From assembly GCF_036711975.1 (NCBI RefSeq), contig NC_091971.1:10423501-10487500 (forward strand): a stretch of 64,000 bases of DNA, given 5' to 3'. Positions 48,501 to 60,500 of this stretch are shown piece after piece. Within the stretch, counting starts at the first letter, position 1, and each line of letters opens with the position of its first letter. The position numbers and the translations under genes are program-made. The notes under the pieces are model-generated. The model was not told the origin of the DNA. It was given only the letters and a program-made list of their open reading frames with translations, and made no database searches. The stretch comes from Onthophagus taurus (Eukaryota; Arthropoda; Insecta; Coleoptera; Scarabaeidae).

Positions 48501-51500
48501 TTTGCATCCTCGTTTAGACAGACAACAGAAATAGAAGTAGACTTTCTTGGGGGACTGAAATTGAAAACGCCATGATACGTTACGAAGTCCGGAAGTACTC
48601 CAGAGTTTTTGGCTTTATATGGGAAATATATAGGATGGCCATCAAGAAATAGTTGTGTATCACTAAAACAATACAACGTTATAAGTTATGGCATTGTTGA
48701 TGTGTCAAAAATGTTGATGGTTGTATGAAATTAATTTTGTAACACTGTTTATAAAAATTGACAAGAATACCGAACTTAACATGTTACTCTAGGTCATTAT
48801 GGTATTTATATACAAAGAGTGGTGAGAAAGGTACGAGCCAAATCAAACAGTATAGTTCACAGAAAATCAGTGGCCGAGTTAACTGAGTCAATCTTGGGTC
48901 ATTACAACTGTACTTAATATCGTCAGCAATCTTGACGAGTACAAAGCTTCATATATTCGAGATCCAGAGTAAACGAAGCAAATAATGTCACTGAAGAAAC
49001 GGAGCTTAGAATGCTCTGTGGTAAAATGTGCTACTATGCTTATAAACACCTAATGACGAGTAAAATACTATACAGAAAATCGAAACTCAGTATTGCACTC
49101 TTATAAGACCAAGAACAACATATGAATTTGAAGCATGAACTCTGTCGACACAAGATGAAAATAAATTAAGAGTCTTTGAAAAACGGATCTTGCGTAAGAT
49201 ATACTTATGGATCCATAGAAGATGGTGCTGGAATGTGGAGAATAATAAGGGAATAATATCTCTTAGCCAATGAATGTGTTTAAATCACAGTAATAGGAGT
49301 CATAACTTTTAGAAGTCTGCAAAACCTGTAAGTCTTTTCATCCTTCATATGGAACAGAGAGAGTTATAATAACTCTGAGATCTTGTTCTTCGCAACTTGT
49401 AAAAGCTAAATATGACATCGAATAAGTGCAGAAATTTTTTTTCTGAGGCTTGTATTGTTATTATCAGCTCCAGGATGTTTAAGCGTTCATACCCCCATGT
49501 TGGTTATTCTGTATAGAAATGCAAATATAAAAGAGATTTGATGAGCATTTTCTTTCTGCATTGTCCAGAACTTCTTACTTCTTCATTATTAGTCTCTACC
49601 ATTGGTATTTTTCGTTGGACATTTCTCTCAACACTACTTTTTCATGTCATAGTCATCTATAAATAGAGCATAGAATTAACTTTTCTTCTTATCCTGCTTT
49701 GTATCTACCAAAATCTTCAGTATGAATATGTTATGCTCTTTAATTCTTTTCCTTAATTGTTCTTGTATATAATATATTTTCAGGTTATATTATATCATTA
49801 GTAGGTATTCATTAGGTTGATTTCTTTGCGTCTTTGCATCAATTCCCTCTTACATTGTCCTTCGTTATTATTTATTTGTATGAAAATGAAGAGTAGTTCT
49901 CGTTTCCTTTCATTCCAGATTTTATTTATTTATACCTTATTTTCCTATCTGACACTTCAGTTAAGTTAATAAAAACAATCTAATCATTGTCAATATATTG
50001 TTATTTGCCAATAAAGAATGAGTTAATAAAAGAGCGGAAATTCTGGCTATTTGTTGGGCTTTGTTTATATATTTTGACATCATATTACATAATCAATAGA
50101 TAAATAGCAAATTGTTTACTTCCTAAAAATCTAACTATATGCGAGGAAAACGATTAAAACGTCGATTTTCAATCACTGTGTACATAAAGATAAATTCATG
50201 CTCCTAACGGTTTTTATTAAAGCTATATTGATTCACAACGTACACATTATACTTACAAAAAATTTTTTGTCAAAAAGAAGGATTTCAAAATAATATTAAA
50301 TTTATTTCTCGCTGTATCGAACTAACTGCATTTTTACTTATACATTTTTTAATAAAACAAAAAGGCGGGCTGTGATGTAGTTTGATTTGGTTACAAATTA
50401 GGGTGTAATTGTTATTGCTTTTATGTTTCGAAATATTCGAGAAAACCAATCTTCGTACTTTTACTGCAGCGATGAAGCAATTTTACTTGTTATACTATTT
50501 AAAACAGATAGAATGGGGGCCTTTGTTGTTAAAGGAAAGGAGTTAAAGATTTTATTTTTGATGTGATTTGTTGATTTTGTTTATGTTTCATTATTAGTTG
50601 AATCTTAAATATTTTGATGATCTCATTATTGATGTCAATATATTTTATGTGATTCATATTTTTATTTATAGGTTTGATTTATTGTGCGATATAATCTCAT
50701 CCATACTTTTTTATGGGCAATTTAAACTAGACTTAATTCATTTAAAATCCTTTTGCAGTTTCAGCGAATCAACCGGTAGGTTAATTATAAAATTGCGTAG
50801 TTGGATTTTTAATTAATTGCAATCAACGTTGTGCAAGAACAAAGAATCCTAAGGTAAACAGATGTCTAAGAAAGTCAAGTTTATAATAGCAATCTAAGCA
50901 AATTGACGTAGTCCGGAGTGAAAAGCACTTTTCTATGCACGTTAATGGATTGTGGCGATAGAAATTGAGAAGAAAGTAGCTTTCTGAAAAAAAGTGCAAG
51001 TGTAATTAATGCAATAATTACATATTTTTTTAAAAGAATTGTTTCTTAATATGATTTAGGCGTATTTATCATTGAAAATTGACATCAAGGTCGTTTTTAA
51101 TGTATTTAAATTTTGGTTACAATTTTTTTTATCGAATAATTTATGTTAGTAGGTTACGGTTATAATTTTTGTCATTGAAAAATATTGATTTTAATTTGAT
51201 TTTAATCGATCGAAAACTAAGTTTATTTTTTTATCTTTAATCATATAAATAATATAACATTATTATCGGCACATGCGACAAAACATATCGCAATATTATT
51301 TTGATACAAATATTTTTTATTAATTTGAATTTAATTCACTAGTCATCATCTAAATAAAGCAAAATTAAAACGCTTTGTTTTTTTATAAACGATAATTTTA
51401 ATTTACTGGTAATAAATTCGACAGTTTTACCGCTTTCAAAAACGTCGTCGACGCGTCCGTTTTCAACCAACAACACGGCCACCAACATTTTGTGTCCCCA

Positions 51501-54500
51501 TTTCGTCGTAATTGGCCGTACAGTTAGACTCATTAAACCAACTTTTTTATACTTACGGTCTCTATGGGCCATACGATTTTAAAATTTTCAACTTTAACAA
51601 GAATCTTGTAAAAATTAAAACTTTTCTTATTTTGATTTAGGAAAAGAGACGTTTCTCTTGGTTGATTAGAAACCGGAAAAAGACGGAAAACGAAAAATCA
51701 CGTAAGGTAAAAGTTATTTAATAACTAAAATTTGTCGACTAAAATTTCGTTTAATTATTAAATTACATGTTAATCAATGATAATTATTAATCAATAACAA
51801 ATAAATTAACAGGCTGATCGAGTTTTTGATTGGTAGTCGACCTCGATATTTACTGATATATCTTTTAATGTGACTAAAAACCCTATTAAAGTGTATTATA
51901 AACTAGTTTTTAGTTGCGTAACTAAAACGTATTTTTTTGTATTTACGTAACGATATGGTTAATAACCGTGTGATTAATTTCCCTTTCGTTTTTAGTGTTT
52001 TGATTAAAATTTGATTTGTTTACTACTATATATTTGTGCTAATTTTTAGATTTTTTTAGTGCTGATTATTTAGTATGTGTGGCATTTCCTTATCATCTTT
52101 TACTTCCTCTATTTATTGAAACAGGATATTGTCCAATCTACGTCCTTATTTATTTGAGCAGCGTTGGATCATTTATTGCTACGTTTTTTCTTTTACATTA
52201 CATTTCCTTTTATTAATTATTAAATAGATACGAGTTTTCTTTCTCTTCCTTTTTATTAACCTTGAAAAAAACACCTTTCTTTCCTTATAAAAAACAATAA
52301 TAACATTTGTTATTATAATCCAGAATCAACTCAAGATCATTCTTTAAGAACAAAAGAAAATTTTATAATATATGTCTCTATTAATCGTAGAATCGTAGAT
52401 CGACGAATTGACTTCGTGACCATGTTAAAACTCGCCAGATATTACATAAGTACCCAAAGAGGAAGAACAAGACATTAAAGTGCCAGTTATTCCATTCACG
52501 GTATAGAAAACGCCTTTAAAACGCGTGTACTTTCTCCTTTTAAAGACCTAAGGGCATGAGGTAATTGACGTAACCTTTTGTATTCAACAAAGATTTTGTT
52601 ATTAATGCGTACAAAAGAAAAATATTTAATCAATTTTATTTGTAGTTAACCCAAATTCTTTCTCCATAACAATAAAACCTCTATATAACGGACCTTTTCA
52701 ATATAAATGTTAGCGCTCATAGATAGAATCTAACTCGGGTTATTCCTCAAGTTCCTCTATTACAATTTCATTGATAAACTCAGGGTATTCCCCTAGTTGT
52801 CTATGCGATGTATAAATCAAAGACGACATTGACTAGCATTGTTACTAGAACTAACATTAGCACAGTCATTTAGCCACACGTCTTTCAAGGCGGCTAATCC
52901 CAAATGTTTCTAGTTCTAGGTCTAGTGTTAGTTCTGGTGACAGGGCTAGTACAAAACTAGAACTAACACTAGAACTAGAATCATTTGGGTTTAGCCGTAC
53001 GTCTGTCAACACGGCTAATGTTTCTAGTTTTATACTAGCACTGTCACTAGAGTCACTGTTAGTTCTAGTTTTAATTGTTACTCAACGCTTGATTGTTGTA
53101 CATTTTTATTGTACTACAAGTAGAACTAACACTAGAACTAGAAACATTTGGGTTTCACCGTCTTAAGAGACGCACGTCTAAACCCAAATGTATCTAGTTT
53201 ATGTCTAGTGCTAATATTTATGCGTGACGTCACGAACAGGCCTTAGAGTTGTATATCTTTCTCCAAGCAATTAGTTGTCTTTCCAACAATATTTAGTATT
53301 CTGAAAGTAGTTAATAGTCTTTTGGAAACAGTATCTTGTCTTTCCAAGCAGATAATAGTTTCTCCCAGCAGTATTTAGTCTTCTCCAAATAGGTCGTAAT
53401 CTCTTCTAGTAGTATATAGTGCTCTAAAAGCAGTAAGTAGTCTTATGGAAGCAGTATCTCATCTTTCTAATCAGTTTGTTGTTGTTTGTTAACACTATCT
53501 AGTCTTCTCCAAGCATATTGTAATCTTTTCCACCAGTATCTAGCATTTTGGAAGCAGTAGGTACCTTTTTTGGAGAGCATATCTCTTCTTTCCAAGTAGT
53601 TATTAGTCTTTTCCAGTAGTATTTAGCATTCTGGCAGCATTAGGTAGCTTTTTGGGAAGCATATCTCTTCTTTTCAAGCAGTTATTAGTCTTTTCCAGCA
53701 GTATTTAACATTCTGGAAGCAGTAGGTAGCTATTTGGAAAGCATATCTCTTTTCCAAACAATTATTAAAGTTTTTGAAAGCTATAAGCATGTAGCAGCCC
53801 TCTTAGATTCTTCCGCCCTCTTAGACTACACGCAGGGTGTGGACAACCATCCGATTTTCTGTGCATTAAAATTATTTATTCAAACAAATTAAAAATTTTT
53901 CATACAACTCACATTTGGCTATAACGGACACTCCCTACTCCATATTAGTCTGTTATATCGCGTTTTTTATTGTATTCTGTTTTCTATGTTGATTGATTAA
54001 TGATGAGTGAAACTTTGTTTGTTATGTTCTTTGAATAGTAATCATAAAGAAAATGTAAAAGCGAAAAGAATTAGCGTTTTAGACACACAAACAGAGAAAA
54101 AAACTGAAAGTTTCTTTGTAGTACGATGAACTTTAAATTGTACCATTGTGACGGCCAATGGCAAAAAGCTTTGGCCGTAAAAGTAATGCAAAAAGTTATG
54201 GTTGGTTGGGTTCTGTGCCGGGAAATTTGAAATGCCACCTGAAGTAACGGCGAGACGTGCTCATCTCCGCGGAAATAATCGACTTTCTATCGGCAAATGG
54301 CCGTAATAAATCCCGAGTCATTTCTAAAAAAGCTATTAGAAACTGGTAAATCGTTATTTACACCTTAAATTTTTACTGGCTTATTGAAGACTTTATTTAT
54401 TGTGGGAATTAAAAGGTTACGATTTTTTAATGTATGTAAATTGATGAAAGTGGTTGTGGTGTCGCTGGAAGTAATGCTGGTGGAAAAATGAACAATAACC

Positions 54501-57500
54501 CATTGTGTCTTCGACATGGGATTAAGAAGCAAAAGCCGAGTGTAACCCAAATAGAAACTAATCGCGCTTTACACATGGATGGTTGCAGGATTTTCAATGG
54601 AAAAAAAAATTATTCGATGCAAACTGCGAGAGGTAAATGTGGGTCAGTGCTGAGATAGAATCTCCTATAGAGAAACTACCTTTAAATTTAAAGTTACTAT
54701 TCACTGGTTAAACCCATTATTTATTATCTCTGTACTCTCACTAAAATTTACTACCTGTATAGTAACCTAAAATCAGGAAGAATTTTTATGTAAATATAAG
54801 CAAAGAATAATGTTTTAAATTTTACTGTGAGAATAAACGTAAATGTGTCGGTTCCTTTAACTAATTGCAATCATTCGCTGTTCATCTACAAGGTGAAAAA
54901 CATTTATCTTGTAAATTAACAACAATTGAACCCAACCTCAAGTACATCGTACTTTTAAAAAAATAAAAATTAAATTACATCCAATTTAATACATTTAATT
55001 TAATTAATTCCTTTTCTATTTTAATTCCTTATAAAGTAATCTTTAATAAATTGAAAGTTACCATTTATACATTTATGAACAGAAAGTTAACTTTATAACC
55101 TTCCAATTTCTAAACAAGAACTTTTTAACTTTTAAAAACAGTTAAAAGTTCTTAGCATCCGCCGAAGAACGAATAAAATCCTTGATATTTTCGCGTTCTC
55201 GTTGCTCGGTAAACTATCACTTTTCGACCAATTAGTGGAAATACCTTCGTTACACGCTTTACCCGTTTCATCCGTTCTTTGAATAGTTTTAAAACACGAT
55301 ATAATCAAAATGACTAAATGATAGATATGGGAAGATATAAGAGAGACCTACATAAATTGATATTGCGGTTTTGTACATTTTTCTTTTCTTTTTTGCTGCT
55401 CAAGCGACACAGATATTTATTTATAAATACGAAACGTTTCAAATTATAGAATATTCAATTTGTAGAAAGTGGAAAATAAATAAAAAAAAATAATCTTATC
55501 GTCGTTTAAAATTAGTAAATGTAATAAATTGCTTTAGGTCAAAAAAAGGTGTTTGTGACGTTTTGTACTTTATCGTTAAAAAAACATGGAAAATTTTAAA
55601 AATAAAATTTAAGTTAAGACCAGTTTAGGTTATATTTATGTTTTAAAATTGTGTAACTAAGCGGTTTCTTCTTTACGCGGTGTTGTAACCTTTTAATTGT
55701 ACGGTTGAAAGTAACCATCTCAATTTGGATTTGTTTTAAAAAAGATGTCCATAGAAAGGCTCCTTCTGTGTTTAAAAGGCGGCCACTTTTCTCGAACGTG
55801 TGGGTATTTGACTTTGTGAAAGTTCACATTGTCTTTTCCTTGCTAATTACTCTAACAAACAAGAACCGCAACATGGTTTATTATTAATTTTAATATTCTC
55901 TTTTTTCTAATTTAAACTTTTTTCTTTATTCTCTTCATTTCAAATTGGCCTAATTGTGATATTTTGTTCTTGGTGGTTTTTCTTAAATATTCTACAAGTG
56001 TATGTACATAATTATCTATTGTTAAAGTGAAGAATATTAAACGACCACAATATTTCTTAGCTGTGCATGTGGTCAATGCACTCTCTACCTGAATAAAAAT
56101 AGCGGTATAACGTCGTTACGTTTATAATTCAGTGACAAATGACCGAGTGTAACGTAACTAATTCTTTTTATTTTAACGCAAAAAATTTAAAAGATTTATT
56201 AAATGTAGGAATTGTTTCACGTAACGAGTGAAAGGGTCAGAAACTTTTCTCATTTTTTTGAATAACTTTAAAAACTATTTTATGATTATAGCATAATCTG
56301 TTTGAATGTAACGTAAAATTATTGTATTGTTTTATTTCCTGAAAGTCCCCCTAGATTGTATAGAAAGTGTTAAACCATCCGTGTATTTGCAAAAAAAATA
56401 TATATTTTTCTTAATACATGGTGTTTAGACAACACATCATACAACATACTAGGAACATTGAACAAAAATTTAATGTTTTAAAAACATAAAATTAGAAATT
56501 TTTTATACTTAAAATTATTCTAAGAAAAATTACCACTGAATTATTTAATTAAAAATAATGCAATAAAAATTATTTAAATTAATAGGGGAATCCTATTTTT
56601 TATTATATAAAGTTGTTTCTTCGAAATTTTTTGACTGCCAAATTATGTCGTGTTTCAATTTTATTTTTTGTGTACGTTTTTATAAGATATTTGTTTATTA
56701 AAAAGGTTGTTTGTAACAAATAACATCTACAATCGTCCCACAATTACGTTGTCGTGTGAACTGTTTAAATTGCTGGTTTGACACAATACTCTTAAAATCG
56801 ATAAGTTTCTTGCAAAAAAACATATGGGTATACCGTATAAGTTTTTTTGTAGGTCACACTATAGAAAGATGCTTTTTGAAGGTACAGTTATTTCAAGTCA
56901 ATCGATTGAGTAGTTTTTTAGAAATCATGTCAAATAGACGTAAAAAGGATGTTTTGAGAAAAATGTATGTATGTTTTCATAACGAGGGTTGGCATATATT
57001 TTAGCCTGCTGTCCAATTTGAATTCCCACCGTTGTCATAACTTTTAAAATAGCAAGAAAGCCTTCATTAAAAATGCTGGCTGTTATATAAGTGGAAACTT
57101 CTACTGGTTTTAAGCCACATTGTAAATGATGAGGGCAAATCGCCAAACAGTAGAATTAAAGCTTTCATTGTTATTTTGAGATTCAACACTGTTGATGATA
57201 AGTAAATTGGATAAGTGTTTCCAACATCTGGATGAAGTACAGGTTTATTCATTTACAGCAAGTCTCTGGTGCGGTTGGGCAGTACATATGCTGCGGATTT
57301 TCATTCGTAGATCATTTATGGCAGAAGATTGCCCTTAGAGCATTACACATATCTATATATATCTAAACACATATGTGTATATGTCGCAGGCAAATGGTTA
57401 TTTCAGGTAGATAGCTTTTTCCTATCCTAGTCAGATACTACATGCCTAGGTAAACAGTAGTTCATTACAGTTTTATCATTAAATGTCTAGGCAAATACTA

Positions 57501-60500
57501 TTGGACATGACAAATATTATCTAATAAATATCTATCTAAGCTTGTTTTAGGCAAATACCATTTTTTCGATATAACAATGCAATATAGAGTAGGTAGCTGT
57601 TCACAATAAAATAAACTAGTTCCTATCTTTATCAACCTACTTTTCTTAAATTAAAGTCACTAATGAGTGTCAAACGTATAACAGTTTCATATACTTTTAT
57701 TAAGTTTAATAAAAATACAAATAAACGATTTATTTCTTTTAGACTTAAATACGAAACACAAAAATTTACTTGTTTTGACAATTGTTGCTGGAATGGCATC
57801 TACTATTGCACATCATCTTATTTTTGAAACAAGTACACCTTTTTGTACTGCATTGAAATTTTGAAGGCTGGCACTGGCCCTTGCCCCCAGGAAGCAGTGA
57901 CTGTGAAGTGCAGGCCTCTCTTAAAGAAATAAAGCATTCCTGAGGTTGGGTTGGGTTGGTTTAAAGAGCTATTTGCTAGAATATAGTTTAGCCATATGCT
58001 ATTTGCCTAGGAAAGTAGAATTTAGACAGAAATAAATGGAATAAAACTATTTGCCTAGGCAGATAGTATCTGACTAGGAGAAAGCTATTTACCTAAAACA
58101 ATAAGTTGTCGCCATAAGGATTCATAGTCAACAGGGCTTTAAAAGTTGTTGTGTCACCATCACCAATATAATTAACATACCTCACTTTATACCAGTCCCA
58201 AGATCCTTGAAACATCTGTTTTAGATAATCCATCTTCATCTTACTAGCCCATCATTCATGATTTTGATTTCCTTAGTTGACAAGACTGATAGTACGGAGA
58301 TTTTACTATAAAATCGATCCATTTCCAAAACTCTTCTTCTTCCACGTTCCATTGCCGGACATAGTTTTTTTCTGTTGCCGAATTGCCGTTTTCAGCATTT
58401 TTCATTTCCTCCTCATCTACTACTTTTTTCTTCAATCTATAATGTTTAAATACTGCTTTTAATCCTATATAGCTGGTTTTATCATAATTTAAAGTTGGGC
58501 TAAATCATTGCTACAAATCCATGAGACCACAGAATAAATATAACCTTTTTCTGGAAACTCCTAGTAATCTCATGATTAACACTAGCCTTTTGTTTATTTC
58601 ATATGATTTATTTTCAATCAAATGTGAAGAAAGTACTTTACAGGTGATTAATTAAAAAATTGAGGTAAACAGATAAAAACACAATGATTCGGAGCTAGGT
58701 TCACTATAATTTCTTTGTTGTTTCCTGCATATGTCTGTTCCCGACAAATTATTTTTTTGCCTATGAACTCGTTCAGAACTTTCTTTTGAATGTTTTCTAT
58801 TCATTTTTGTCTTCGCAGACACATCTTTCTGATTAAACGTTAAAAATGAGCAACATTTCCAAGCAAATTTTACAAATTCTATGAATCCAAATCTGATTAT
58901 TGTTCCCGATTCAACATTTACATGGGACAAGATAAAATTCAAGACTTTACTTTACCTTGCTTTTAGACAACTGGTATTCTTCTGCAAATTTATTCCGAAT
59001 TTTGAAATAAAATGATACAACTGGTTTTTCTGTTACAGCTTTTATTATGCAATTTTAAAGGCTTTTTTACTTGTTAAAAAATTTAGGAAATCATTTTTAT
59101 TGCATCGTAAATGTTGCAACAACTATGTTACTATTTACATTCAGTCACATCCTACATAATAATAAAATTCTTAAATACAGTCATATATTCGTGTTCAACC
59201 ATGAAATAAAGCAAATTTTTACATTTCCAATACATTATTTAATTCAATTACAATTCATTTGACTCATAAATACTAAATAATTTTTGTAAAGTATTTCACG
59301 AAATAAAAATTAGTAACTACAATTCTTATTCGTCATCAGTTACGCTTAACACGCAATTTTTTGTAGCAGAACCCTATCCTAATTAATTAGGTATATTAAC
59401 TTCCAAATTTTTAATTTTGATTTAATTAATTTGGCTGTCTTGATCTTTTATGGCAAAATTGAATCGAAAGTTAAATGCGCCCCAATTAGGTAAAAGAAAG
59501 TAAAACAGTTTCTTGTCTCATAGCTAAATAATGATGTTGAAAATTTCATGTGAAAACTAAATAGAGGTAAATTATTTTATAAAGACAAGTGGAAATGTCT
59601 TACAAGAATTCGTCTTGAATACTTGTTTAGATTTTGCAAATACCACATTCACTTATCTGTTCTTTATAGGATGATGGCAGAGTTTTTTCTTAGTTATGGT
59701 ACAGTTCTAGTCCACAATTAAGCTGTTATACAATTGTTGTATCTTAATATCTTTAATAAAGAAAAAATGTTCATCTGAGCTGCAACTTGATAATGACACT
59801 ACGATTGTATTTTCGGCTACAGTTCAAAATCTGATGATTATGAATTATGATGGATAATCTTTGAAACCAGATAATCTTCAATGTTTTATTTTAATGCATA
59901 ACGTTCTAAACTGTAATCTTTATTAATATCTTAATTGATTGTTTGGAAACACTTTTTTAAACATTTCTAAAAACTGTTCTAAGTAGTTCTAAAAAGGTTC
60001 CCACATATATTGTATTTATTTAAACAAATTTAAATTTATTTATAAACATGATTACATCGGTATTAACCTTGTTTCTGGTTGCGTGTAGTTTACAACGCGT
60101 TAAAAATAGATTAGTGTAACAGGTTGCGTATCAATAAACAACCAAACGGTATTGAATTGTTCACCACCTCAACTTACCTGACAAAAATACGTTATAAACA
60201 ATATCCCCACTTATCCCCTACGTTTAATTTTTTTTCTTTTACATCAGTGACTAAACAAAAACCGTTAGCTCTCAAGGTGTACAGTAATTGACACATTTCC
60301 TTTAACACATTGCAATTGAGATGTACAACGTTTAATCTGATCTTGAACCCTGTACACCCAGTTCTCAACATACATTATTCATTACTTTGATAGGAATATC
60401 TTTTATTGGGTACCTATATCTATAGTCAAAACAAATTAGTTTTAACAAATATAGATTTGTTGGTAGCCAATTCATTCGTGATTATACACCATTTGGACGT

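Noticed and set aside
48485-48676. Minus frame with faint LINE endonuclease resemblance
   Set aside because: Only weak pattern likeness, no catalytic residues identifiable.
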